A stretch of DNA of 64,000 bases from JAJUFS01 sp036381175. Its GTDB lineage: Bacteria; Pseudomonadota; Gammaproteobacteria; Natronospirales; JAJUFS01. Location of the stretch: positions 1 through 64,000 of the forward strand of contig DASVDI010000030.1 of NCBI GenBank assembly GCA_036381175.1, read 5' to 3'. Numbering within the stretch: position 1 is the first letter of the stretch; each line of letters opens with the position of its first letter. The translations under genes were made by a program, and so were the position numbers. The notes beneath the pieces are model-generated. The model had not been told where the DNA came from. It saw only the letters and a program-made list of their open reading frames with translations, and did no database searches. Positions 43,199-51,380 of this stretch are shown here, piece by piece.

Positions 43199-43999
43199 AT
43201 GAATTACAGACCCTTGATGCTCGCCGCACTCGCGCCGCTCATCGCAACGGCAAGTGCGGGCGAGTCGCTGCAGAGCAGGATTGATGTTCAGAAACTCCAG
43301 GAAGACCTGCGTGTCACCGATGTGATCGGCGCCAACGTCATGCGCGGCGGCGAGGATGCCGGTGATGTGGAAGACGTCATCATTTCAAGCGACGGCCGTG
43401 TTGACGCCGTGCTCGTTGATGGTCTCGATGATGCGGCGGACGAGAACAACACCATGAACGGCGATCCCGAACAGCAGCCGGTCAGCGTGCCGCAGGAAAA
43501 GTCCGGCGGCGGCATCGGCACGCAGACCGATGAAGGCTTCACGAAAATCCAGTGGAACCAGGTCAGCTACGATCCGCAGGAGGACAGCCTGCGTTTGCAG
43601 GCGGGCGGTCAAAGTGGCTCGAGCAGCCAGGCGCAAACGTCCGGCATGCGCACCAGCAGCACGAGCGCGACAGGTTCCTCCGGATCGCAGCAGTCATCGC
43701 AACAATCATCGCAACAATCAGGCGGCAGCAGCTCGGGCGACACGTTCCGGGCGAGCGAAATCCTCGGCATGGAAGTGCATCTTTCCGATGCGAAATCCTT
43801 CGGTGAGGTCGAGGACGTGCTGATCGACCGGAAACAGGGCAAGACAACTGCCTTGCTGGTCGATGCCTGGGAAGGATTCGACAAGCAGACTTACGCCTTG
43901 CCAGTCGAGCTGAAGGCGATCAATCGCGAAGACAACGCGCTGACGTACAGCTTTACGGAAAGCGATGTGGTTGCCTTGCAGGAGTACGAGGAACAGTAA
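43199..43999 (+). CDS. Exported protein with two PRC-barrel domains
   Basis: 266 aa. Signal peptide (1-20, ATASAG cleavage). Two PRC-barrel-type domains (about 32-125, VTDVIGANVMRGGEDAGDVE; and 180-262, ASEILGMEVHLSDAKSFGEV) are joined by a Ser/Gln linker with repeated SSQQ. PRC-barrels are usually cytoplasmic sensor or ribosome-maturation domains; exported tandem versions occur in stress-related proteins of unknown role. Monocistronic with its own terminator. Confidence 0.78.
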   Translation: MNYRPLMLAALAPLIATASAGESLQSRIDVQKLQEDLRVTDVIGANVMRGGEDAGDVEDVIISSDGRVDAVLVDGLDDAADENNTMNGDPEQQPVSVPQEKSGGGIGTQTDEGFTKIQWNQVSYDPQEDSLRLQAGGQSGSSSQAQTSGMRTSSTSATGSSGSQQSSQQSSQQSGGSSSGDTFRASEILGMEVHLSDAKSFGEVEDVLIDRKQGKTTALLVDAWEGFDKQTYALPVELKAINREDNALTYSFTESDVVALQEYEEQ

Positions 44000-44015
44000 C
44001 TCCGGCCCCGAAATG

Positions 44016-44048
44016 AAAAATCCCCGCCAAAGGGCGGGGATTTTTTTT
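44016..44048 (+). terminator. Intrinsic terminator (likely shared by convergent genes)
   Basis: Stem TCCCCGCC / GGCGGGGA (44021-44028, 44033-44040), loop AAAG, then eight Ts; five As in front also suit reading from the right, where the gene at 44066 ends 18 bases away. Confidence 0.88.
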
Positions 44049-44065
44049 CGCGCGTCCCGTGAACC

Positions 44066-44431
44066 TCAGCGGCTGACGGCCTTGGCCGCTTCCTTTTCTT
44101 CTTCCTGGTCTTTCTCTTCTTCGCCGCGCTTGGCGCTGGTCAGCGTGCTGGCCTGCTCTTCAAGCGCCTCGGCCGCCGCAGCCTGCTGCTCATCGACCCG
44201 CTCCGAGAGATCTCCACTGAGCTTGTCCTCGGGAATGGTTTCGCTGTTCTCTATCTGCCCGTTGAGTTTCGCGTTCAGCGTCTGCTGCAGGCGGGCATTG
44301 AGGTCGAGCACGGGGGTTGCAGCTTTCTCGTCGCCGTCATCGGCGGCAATGGCGCCGTGGAAGGCGGGAGCCGCGACAAATGCCGCCACGGCGAGCAATC
44401 GCACCGGAAATCCGTTACGCACATTCAGCAT
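44066..44431 (-). CDS. Small secreted, Glu-rich hypothetical protein
   Basis: 121 aa. AGGAG precedes ATG 44431. Signal peptide ends near PAFHGAIAA. The mature part is highly acidic and helical (LQQTLNAKLNGQIENSETIP, ERVDEQQAAAAEALEEQAST), ending in a charged tail EEEKDQEEEKEAAKAVSR, suggestive of a coiled coil. No family recognised. Confidence 0.7.
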   Translation of the reverse strand: MLNVRNGFPVRLLAVAAFVAAPAFHGAIAADDGDEKAATPVLDLNARLQQTLNAKLNGQIENSETIPEDKLSGDLSERVDEQQAAAAEALEEQASTLTSAKRGEEEKDQEEEKEAAKAVSR

Positions 44432-44759
44432 TGATCCGTCTCCTGTAAGATGTTCGCGTCGCTTCCGGCGGCTGGCCGGGTTGCCCCGGCGGGTTTCCCC
44501 CCAAGGCTCAAAAGCGCGGCATTGAATCATTTATGCACATCGGAAACAAGGACTTGTGCCACGGTGACGGGCGGATGACGTGATTGACCGAATTTGCAAG
44601 ATATTGATTTTCAATGGTTTTTTGAATCCTGCTCATGGCGGAAATTTGACCGGGTTCACACTTTCACACCGCGGCCAAGCCGCAAACGCAGCTGCCACCA
44701 CGCCATCCACAAGCTTATCCACAGATTCTGTGGAAAAGTCACAGTAAGGATTACTCCGG
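44432..44759. other. 328-bp region upstream of priA with paired DnaA boxes
   Basis: No gene is seen. A perfect DnaA box TTATCCACA lies at 44715-44723 and an inverted box (TGTGGAAAA, that is TTTTCCACA) at 44729-44737, five bases apart; a third, weaker copy CCATCCACA is at 44703-44711. They end 22 bases before the priA ATG, so DnaA could regulate priA. An AT-rich patch (44600-44630) lies upstream and probably contains promoter elements. Confidence 0.6.
44703..44737. promoter_or_regulatory. DnaA-box cluster (two good, one weak)
   Basis: Exact consensus at 44715-44723 (plus), near-consensus TTTTCCACA on the minus strand at 44737-44729, and a two-mismatch copy at 44703-44711. Close spacing and inverted orientation favour cooperative binding. 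Only three boxes and no dnaA or dnaN nearby, so this is probably a regulatory site, not an origin. Confidence 0.55.
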
Positions 44760-46964
44760 ATGCTGCGTGCCCGCTATCTCCGTGTCGCCTTGCCGTCGCC
44801 GTTATACCGCACCTTTGATTACCTGCCGCCTGCTGGTGTTTCCATCGAGCAGATCCTGCCCGGCGCACGGGTGCGCGTGCCGTTCGGCCGCCAGTCGATG
44901 ATCGGGGTTGTCACCGAAAACCGCACCCATACCGATGCGCCCGCGGCGAAACTGCGCGCGGCATACGAGTTGCTGGACGCCGAGCCGCTGGTTGGCGAGG
45001 AACTGCTGTACCTCGCGCGCTGGGCGGTGGATTACTACCGCGCAACGCCAGGTTCGGTGTTCGAGACGCTGTTCCCGGTGCGGTTGCGGCGGGGCGATGG
45101 CATCGACGCGGCCGCACTGGAACGCTGGCATCTCACCGATGCGGGCAAGGCGACCGATCCCGATACGCTTTCCCGCGCGCCGCGCCAGGCGCGATTGCTG
45201 GCGCGCGTACAGAAAAATCCGGACGGCGCGGATGAAGCAAGGCTCGCCGAAGACAGCAACGGCTGGCGCGCGGCCATGCAAGCGCTGGAAAAAAAGGGCC
45301 TCGTCATCGGCGAGTCAGTCACGCCCGTGCTGCCGCCGCTGCCTGGCGACGCAACGCCGGCGCCCGGTGCAGCGCAGGCCGAAGCCATCAAGGCGGTGTC
45401 GAACGCGCTCGGCGGTTTCCAGGCATTTCTTCTTGAAGGTGTCACCGGCAGCGGCAAGACCGAGGTTTACCTGCGCATTCTCGAATCCGTGCTCGCTAAC
45501 GGCGCGCAAGCCGTAGTGCTCGTGCCCGAGATCGGCCTGACGCCGCAACTCGTCGAGCGCTTCCGCCGTCGCATCGACGTCCCGCTGGTGGTCAGCCATT
45601 CCGGACTGAACGACACCGAACGGCTAGCCGCGTGGAATGCGATGCGCACCGGTGAGGCGCGCGTGTTGATCGGTACGCGCTCGGCCGTGTTCGTGCCGCT
45701 GAAAGATCCGGGGATTTTCATTGTCGATGAGGAACACGACGCTTCCTTCAAGCAACAGGAAGGCTTTCGCTATTCCGCACGCGATCTCGCCGTGGTGCGC
45801 GCGCAGCGAAACAGCGTGCCGGTGCTGCTCGGCTCGGCGACGCCATCGCTTGAGAGTCTCGCGAATGCGCACAGCCGCCGTTACCGCCACCTGCAGCTGC
45901 CGGAACGCGCCGGCAACGCCGCGGCACCGCGCATTTCGTTGCTCGATATCCGCGGCCAGCGCTTGACCGGCGGCATGTCCGACATGCTGTTGCAGAATGT
46001 GCGCCGGCATCTCGATGCCGACGGCCAGGTGCTTTTGTTTCTGAACCGTCGCGGTTACGCGCCACGGCTGGAATGCCGGGAATGCGGCTGGCTCGCGCAG
46101 TGCCGCCGTTGCGATGCGTATCTCACGCTGCACCAGCGGCGCGCGAAAATGCAGTGCCATCATTGCGGCGCCGAAGCCGGCATTCCAGTCGCTTGTCCGG
46201 ATTGCGGACATGCCGCGCTGGAACGCATGGGCCGTGGCACCGAACGGCTGGAGGAAACGCTCGCGGAAATTTTCCCCGACGCGCCCATTGCGCGCGTGGA
46301 CCGCGACACCACGCGCCGCAAGGGTTCGCTGGATGACTTGTTGCAGGCGATTCGTTCCGGCGAACGGCGGCTGCTCATCGGCACGCAGATGCTGGCGAAA
46401 GGTCATGATTTTCCGAACCTGACGCTGGTCGGCGTGATGAACGCAGATGCCGGATTGTTCGGCCTGGATTTCCGCGCGGCCGAGCGCATGGCGCAGTTGA
46501 TCGTGCAGGTGGCCGGGCGCGCCGGACGTGCCGAGCGGCCCGGCGAGGTGCTGGTGCAGACGCATCACCCGGAACACCCGTTGCTGGTGCAGCTCGCACA
46601 ACATGGCTTCGACGCGTTCGCTGACGCTGCCTTGCGCGAGCGGCGCGAAGCCGGCCTGCCACCGTACGCCTCGCTCGCGCTGCTGCGCGCCGAAGCCGCG
46701 AGCATCGAAGCGCCGCGCGCGTTTCTCGAATCCGCGCGCAATCTTGCCGATGCGCAGAATCCACGCGGCGTCATGTTGCTTGGCCCCGCGCCCGCGCCGA
46801 TGGAACGCCGCGCCGGGCGCTACCGCGCGCAATTGCTGCTCAAGGCCGGCGAGCGCGCCGAACTGCAGCGCCTGCTCGCGGACTGGGTGCCGCAACTCGA
46901 GAGTCTTCCCGAAGCGCGCAAGGTGCGGTGGTCGGTGGATGTGGATCCGGCGGATCTTTTTTGA
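44760..46964 (+). CDS. priA: Primosomal protein N', replication restart helicase PriA
   Basis: 734 aa. Recognises stalled forks and loads the primosome. 3'-DNA-binding domain at the start (YLRVALPSPLYRTFDYLPP), Walker A GVTGSGKTEVYL, DEAH-type box IVDEEHD, the zinc-binding loop with eight Cys (LECRECGWLAQCRRCD; MQCHHCG; VACPDCG), and helicase motif V-VI QVAGRAGRAERPGEV. Probably single-gene; a hairpin region separates it from argS. Confidence 0.97.
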   Translation: MLRARYLRVALPSPLYRTFDYLPPAGVSIEQILPGARVRVPFGRQSMIGVVTENRTHTDAPAAKLRAAYELLDAEPLVGEELLYLARWAVDYYRATPGSVFETLFPVRLRRGDGIDAAALERWHLTDAGKATDPDTLSRAPRQARLLARVQKNPDGADEARLAEDSNGWRAAMQALEKKGLVIGESVTPVLPPLPGDATPAPGAAQAEAIKAVSNALGGFQAFLLEGVTGSGKTEVYLRILESVLANGAQAVVLVPEIGLTPQLVERFRRRIDVPLVVSHSGLNDTERLAAWNAMRTGEARVLIGTRSAVFVPLKDPGIFIVDEEHDASFKQQEGFRYSARDLAVVRAQRNSVPVLLGSATPSLESLANAHSRRYRHLQLPERAGNAAAPRISLLDIRGQRLTGGMSDMLLQNVRRHLDADGQVLLFLNRRGYAPRLECRECGWLAQCRRCDAYLTLHQRRAKMQCHHCGAEAGIPVACPDCGHAALERMGRGTERLEETLAEIFPDAPIARVDRDTTRRKGSLDDLLQAIRSGERRLLIGTQMLAKGHDFPNLTLVGVMNADAGLFGLDFRAAERMAQLIVQVAGRAGRAERPGEVLVQTHHPEHPLLVQLAQHGFDAFADAALRERREAGLPPYASLALLRAEAASIEAPRAFLESARNLADAQNPRGVMLLGPAPAPMERRAGRYRAQLLLKAGERAELQRLLADWVPQLESLPEARKVRWSVDVDPADLF

Positions 46965-47009
46965 GAACGCTACTGCGACAACCACGTTGTTACGGCGCGA
47001 GAATAAAGC

Positions 47010-47032
47010 GACCCCCTTTGCAAAAGGGGGTC
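47010..47032. repeat. Inverted repeat between priA and argS (possible terminator)
   Basis: GACCCCCTTT and AAAGGGGGTC (47010-47019, 47023-47032) with loop GCA. It is followed by two imperfect direct copies of CGCCAGCCCG...GGGATTT beginning at 47039 and 47073 (period 34). No T-run follows. The whole resembles a dispersed intergenic repeat unit distinct from the REP family. Confidence 0.6.
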
Positions 47033-47134
47033 GTCGGGCGCCAGCCCGGCGGGGGGATTTTGTGTCGCCGCCCGCCAGCCCGCCGCAGGGATTTCCGGTA
47101 AAATCACGCCTTTTCCGCGCCAACGAGAATCGAA

Positions 47135-48823
47135 TTGAAAGCTTCCATTTCCGAACTGCTGCGCATCGCGCTCGACCGCCTGCCCGCCGACCTGCTGCCG
47201 CTCGATGCACGCGATGGCATCGACATCCAGGTGGAACGCACGCGCGATCGCGCGCACGGCGATTTCGCGAGTAATCTCGCGCTTAACCTCGCAAAACCCG
47301 CGCGCCGCAAACCACGCGACATCGCCGAGGCGCTGGTGAATGCGCTCCCCGTCTCGGATCTCGTCATAAAGACGGAAATCGCCGGCCCCGGCTTCATCAA
47401 TTTCTTTCTTTCACAGGAAGCGTACGCCGCTGAAATCCGCAACGTGCTTGGCGGCGGCGAGGATTACGGGCGCAATGACAACGGCGCGCGCGCGAAAGTG
47501 CAGATCGAGTTCGTGTCCGCGAACCCGACGGGCCCGCTGCACGTCGGACACGGACGCGGCGCGGCCATCGGCGATTCGCTCGCGCGCGTGCTGGATGCGA
47601 ACGGCTGGGATGTGACGCGCGAGTTCTACTACAACGATGCAGGCAACCAGATCGAGAATCTCACGCGCTCCGTGCAAGCGCGCTGCAAGGGTCTGAAACC
47701 CGATGACGCCGGCTGGCCCGAGGACGGTTACCGCGGCGAGTACATCAAGGATGTCGCCGACGCGTACATGCAGAAACAGACGGTTATCGCGGATGACCAG
47801 TCATTCACCGGCACTGGCGACGTTGAAGACGTCGAAGCGATCCGGCATTTCGCCGTGGCGTACCTGCGCCGCGAGCAGGATGCGGACCTCAAGGCATTCG
47901 GCGTGGAGTTCGATGTGTTCTTTCTCGAATCCTCGCTGTACACCGACGGCAAGGTCGAGGACACCGTGAAACAGCTCGTCGCGAAAGGCCACACCTATGA
48001 AAGCGACGGCGCGCTGTGGCTGAAGACCACGGACTTCGGCGACGACAAGGATCGCGTCATGCGCAAGTCCGACGGCAGTTACACGTATTTCCTGCCGGAT
48101 GTCGCGTATCACATTGATAAATGGAATCGCGGTTTCATGCGCGTCATCAACGAACACGGCGCGGATCATCACAGCACGCTTGCGCGCGTGAAGGCGGGCT
48201 TGCAGGCGCTGGAAGCGGGCATTCCGAAAGGCTGGCCGGATTACGTGCTGCACCAGATGGTCACGGTGATGCGCGGCGGCGAGGAAGTGAAGATCTCGAA
48301 ACGCGCGGGTTCGTATGTGACGCTGCGCGATCTCATCGACCAGGTCGGGCGTGATGCGACGCGGTATTTCCTGATCGCGCGCAAACCGGATTCACAACTC
48401 GTTTTCGATATCGATCTTGCGTTGAAAAAATCGAACGATAATCCGGTCTATTACATTCAATATGCGCATGCGCGCGTCGCGAGCGTGTTGCGTGAAATGA
48501 AGGAACGTGGCGTGAGCTACGACCGCGCTGCCGGTTTGCAGAAACTCGTCATGCTTGAAACCGAACACGAACAAACGATGATGGCGGCGATCAGCCGTTA
48601 CCCGGAAGTGGTTGAAACCGCCGCGCGCAATCTTGAGCCGCACATTGTTTCGATTTATCTCACCGAACTCGCGACCGCGTTTCATACCTGGTATCACGCG
48701 CAGAAATTCATTGTCGAAGACGAAGCCCTTCGCAACGCACGCGTGGCACTCGCCGAAGCAGCAGGACAAGTCATCCGCAATGGTCTTGCGCTGCTGGGCG
48801 TAAGTGCGCCGGAGAGCATGTAA
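47135..48823 (+). CDS. argS: Arginyl-tRNA synthetase
   Basis: 562 aa class I synthetase. N-terminal Add-1 domain (ISELLRIALDRLPADLLP), HIGH-type motif NPTGPLHVGHGRG (about 131-143) and KMSKS-like KISKRAGSY. TTG start at 47135 is used, because the family N-terminus falls just there and no later Met fits. Its stop shares a base with the next start (TAATG). Confidence 0.96.
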   Translation: MKASISELLRIALDRLPADLLPLDARDGIDIQVERTRDRAHGDFASNLALNLAKPARRKPRDIAEALVNALPVSDLVIKTEIAGPGFINFFLSQEAYAAEIRNVLGGGEDYGRNDNGARAKVQIEFVSANPTGPLHVGHGRGAAIGDSLARVLDANGWDVTREFYYNDAGNQIENLTRSVQARCKGLKPDDAGWPEDGYRGEYIKDVADAYMQKQTVIADDQSFTGTGDVEDVEAIRHFAVAYLRREQDADLKAFGVEFDVFFLESSLYTDGKVEDTVKQLVAKGHTYESDGALWLKTTDFGDDKDRVMRKSDGSYTYFLPDVAYHIDKWNRGFMRVINEHGADHHSTLARVKAGLQALEAGIPKGWPDYVLHQMVTVMRGGEEVKISKRAGSYVTLRDLIDQVGRDATRYFLIARKPDSQLVFDIDLALKKSNDNPVYYIQYAHARVASVLREMKERGVSYDRAAGLQKLVMLETEHEQTMMAAISRYPEVVETAARNLEPHIVSIYLTELATAFHTWYHAQKFIVEDEALRNARVALAEAAGQVIRNGLALLGVSAPESM

Positions 48824-49374
48824 TGCCACGCGATTACAAGCACGCCGCCGGACCACGCAGCGAGTCGCGCGTGTCTTCAGGTTTACTTGGATTGGTTGCT
48901 GGTTTCGCGGCGGGTTTTGGCGCTGCCGTGCTGTTGCAGATCGGTGTTCCGGAAAAGGATTCGCAGCCTGCGAAAACCGTCGTTACGCCACCGGAAAAAG
49001 CGCCGGCAACGCCTGCGAAAGATGACGAACCGCAATTCGATTTCTACAAGATGCTGCCGAATTTCGAAGTCGTGATTCCCGAGCAGGACAAGGACGTGCG
49101 GCGTTCCGGCGAAGTCTCACAAGTCGAACAACCCGGAACCTATGTGCTCCAGGCCGGATCGTTCCGCAACACCGACGACGCCGACCGCTTGCGCGCGCAA
49201 CTCGCGCTCATCGGCATTGAATCCGACATCCAGACGGTGACCATCGATGATGACCAGGTCTGGCATCGCGTGCGCATCGGGCCGTTCGAGGACCTGGATA
49301 AACTGAACGCGGCGCGCGACCGGCTAGCGGAGAACGAAATCCAGGCCCTTGTGATTCGCGTCGGCGAAAATTGA
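48823..49374 (+). CDS. SPOR-domain protein, FtsN-like
   Basis: 183 aa. Basic cytoplasmic N-terminus, one transmembrane helix (about 19-42, GLLGLVAGFAAGFGAAVLLQ), Pro-rich linker with FDFYKMLPNFEVVIP (also seen in FtsN-type proteins of Xanthomonadales) and a C-terminal SPOR domain (GTYVLQAGSFRNTDDADRLR, VRIGPFED) binding denuded septal peptidoglycan. Following argS directly is the usual place for ftsN in this group. Division activator by inference. Confidence 0.85.
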   Translation: MPRDYKHAAGPRSESRVSSGLLGLVAGFAAGFGAAVLLQIGVPEKDSQPAKTVVTPPEKAPATPAKDDEPQFDFYKMLPNFEVVIPEQDKDVRRSGEVSQVEQPGTYVLQAGSFRNTDDADRLRAQLALIGIESDIQTVTIDDDQVWHRVRIGPFEDLDKLNAARDRLAENEIQALVIRVGEN

Positions 49375-49375
49375 T

Positions 49376-50464
49376 ATGAAATCGTTTTCGAGAATACTGC
49401 TTTCGTGCGTCGCGCTGATCGTTGCGGCCTGCGCGACGCCACGTGCGCCGTCCGAAGTGGCGCCGGTGGTCGTGCCGGAGATCGAAAAATCGCCGACGCT
49501 GCGCATTCGCGCAGTGGGCGACATCATGCTCGGCACCGATTTTCCGCAAGAACGCCTGCCGCCGAACGACGGACGCGATTTGCTCGCGCCGGTCGTGCAC
49601 TGGTTGCGCGACGCCGATCTCACTTTCGGCAATGTCGAAGGCGTGCTGATGGACGGCGGTACGCCTGAAAAATTCTGCGACAACCCGAGCCTCTGTTATC
49701 TCTTCCGCTCGCCGTCGCGCTACGCGTTCACCTTGCGCGATGCCGGTTTCGACGTGGTGAGTCTCGCCAACAATCACGCGCGTGATTTCGGAGAAGCCGG
49801 ACGCAGCGCCAGCATGGCGGTGCTGGATGCCGCCGGTATCGCGCATACGGGACGCGTCGAAGACATTGCGAGCCTCGTCGTGGAAGGTCATCGCGTCGCG
49901 GTCGTCGGCTTCGCGCCGAACATCGGTTCGTGGTCGTTGCTCGACGTGGAAGGTGCGGCGCATCTCGTGGCCGGACTCGACATCGGTCACGACATCGTGA
50001 TCGTTTCCTTTCACGGCGGCGCGGAAGGCGCGGACGCCTTGCACGTGCCGCAAGGCATGGAAACCTATTACGGCGAACAGCGCGGGGATTTACGGAAATT
50101 TTCTCGCGCGGTGATCGACGCGGGCGCGGATCTCGTCATCGGCCACGGACCCCACGTGCCACGCGGACTGGAGCTTTATCGCGGCCGCTTGATTGCCTAC
50201 AGCCTCGGCAATTTCGCGACGCACTGGGGAATCAGTGTGAGTGGTGACAAGGGACTCGCGCCGGTGCTCGAAGCCGTGATCGATGAAGACGGCCGATTCG
50301 TGAAAGGAATGCTGCTGTCGGCGGTGCAACGCCGTCCGGATGGCGTGTTTCCGGATGCTTCACAAGGCGCGCTGAAACTGATGCGCGAACTCACGCAGCA
50401 GGATTTCGATGGCGGCAAGTTGCGCTTCGACGGCGCGCAGTTCTTTCCGGCGCCGCAGGACTGA
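49376..50464 (+). CDS. CapA/PgsA-like metallophosphatase-fold lipoprotein
   Basis: 362 aa. Lipobox AAC near residue 19. PGA_cap (CapA) domain: AVGDIMLGTDFP, FGNVEGVL, SLANNHARDFGEAG, VSFHGGAEG and GHGPHVPRGLELYRGRLI then YSLGNF, all family metal-site motifs. Related proteins help make poly-gamma-glutamate capsule; alone, without capB/capC, the substrate is unknown. Placed 1 base after the SPOR gene, so probably co-transcribed. Confidence 0.85.
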   Translation: MKSFSRILLSCVALIVAACATPRAPSEVAPVVVPEIEKSPTLRIRAVGDIMLGTDFPQERLPPNDGRDLLAPVVHWLRDADLTFGNVEGVLMDGGTPEKFCDNPSLCYLFRSPSRYAFTLRDAGFDVVSLANNHARDFGEAGRSASMAVLDAAGIAHTGRVEDIASLVVEGHRVAVVGFAPNIGSWSLLDVEGAAHLVAGLDIGHDIVIVSFHGGAEGADALHVPQGMETYYGEQRGDLRKFSRAVIDAGADLVIGHGPHVPRGLELYRGRLIAYSLGNFATHWGISVSGDKGLAPVLEAVIDEDGRFVKGMLLSAVQRRPDGVFPDASQGALKLMRELTQQDFDGGKLRFDGAQFFPAPQD

Positions 50465-50465
50465 A

Positions 50466-51299
50466 CTACTTCCGGTATTCCTCGAGAATGGCTGCCAGTT
50501 CGCCATTTTCGCGAATTCGATTCATGCCGTCCCCGAAACGTTGAATGACTTGTGGCGTCACGCTCTGGCGGCTGAGCATGAATGACACTTGTCCGGTTGC
50601 GGTGTTGAGACCGGTGGCGACAATGCGCTCACCCCAGCCACGGCTGCGAAGTATTGACGAGGCGACGAAGGGATCGTCGAGGAAGGCGTCGATTTCGCCG
50701 TTCAACAGGTCCTGGTAGTTGTCTTCCGAAACCTCCACTTCCCGCAGGCGGCCTGCTGCTGCGGCGACATCCATCAGGGCGTAGATTTCCTCGCCGTAGT
50801 AATACTCGGCAACCGTGCCAATGCGCGCTTCGCTGTCGAACAGTTCGGCAAGCGTTTCAGTCGCACGGATTTGTGCATTGTCGGCGAGCGTGAACACCGC
50901 GAAGGACTCCGAGCGGTAGGGTTCGGTGAAGACGGCGAATTCCTCGCGCCCCGGCGTGGGCGTCGCACCGGCGAGCAGGTCGACGTCGCCATCGCGCAGG
51001 CGATTGAGCATGTCCATCCAGTTGCCGTCGACGAAATCGATTTCGCAGCCGCCGGCGGCAGCGGCCGCGCGCGCGATATCGATATCGAGTCCAGCGACTT
51101 CACCCTGTGGATTGCGGTACTGGTACGGCGGCCAGGAATCCCAGCCCATGACAAGACGGCAATCAGCAGCTGCGGGGGAATCCTGGCTTGCGCCGGCGGT
51201 TTCGCTTTCAGGTTCCTGGCTGCATGCCGTGAAAAGCAGGGGCAACAAGAGTGCCAATGGCACAAACGGCGCGGTTGCTCGACGGAAGAAATGACGCAT
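50466..51299 (-). CDS. Periplasmic amino-acid-binding lipoprotein (SBP_bac_3)
   Basis: 277 aa. Lipobox LFTAC; ATG 51299 with GAGGG before it. SBP family 3 pattern: MGWDSWPPYQYRNPQGEVAG, LDIDIARAAAAAGGCEIDFV, LNRLRDGDVDLLAGATPTPG, and EIDAFLDDPF. No permease or ATPase gene nearby, so it may be a sensor-like or orphan binding protein; the ligand is unknown. Extra Cys pair (DCRLVMG, GGCEID). Confidence 0.83.
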   Translation of the reverse strand: MRHFFRRATAPFVPLALLLPLLFTACSQEPESETAGASQDSPAAADCRLVMGWDSWPPYQYRNPQGEVAGLDIDIARAAAAAGGCEIDFVDGNWMDMLNRLRDGDVDLLAGATPTPGREEFAVFTEPYRSESFAVFTLADNAQIRATETLAELFDSEARIGTVAEYYYGEEIYALMDVAAAAGRLREVEVSEDNYQDLLNGEIDAFLDDPFVASSILRSRGWGERIVATGLNTATGQVSFMLSRQSVTPQVIQRFGDGMNRIRENGELAAILEEYRK

Positions 51300-51380
51300 T
51301 GCGGCCCTCGCATGAATAGCCACCCTTATAAAAGGTATAGCTGCCAGCGGCCTTGCTTGCCACCTCGAATGCGCGGACGG

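Noticed and set aside
44703..44737. Chromosome origin at the DnaA boxes
   Set aside because: Only two good boxes, no repeated AT-rich 13-mers, and no dnaA, dnaN or gyrB nearby. A regulatory site before priA is the better reading.
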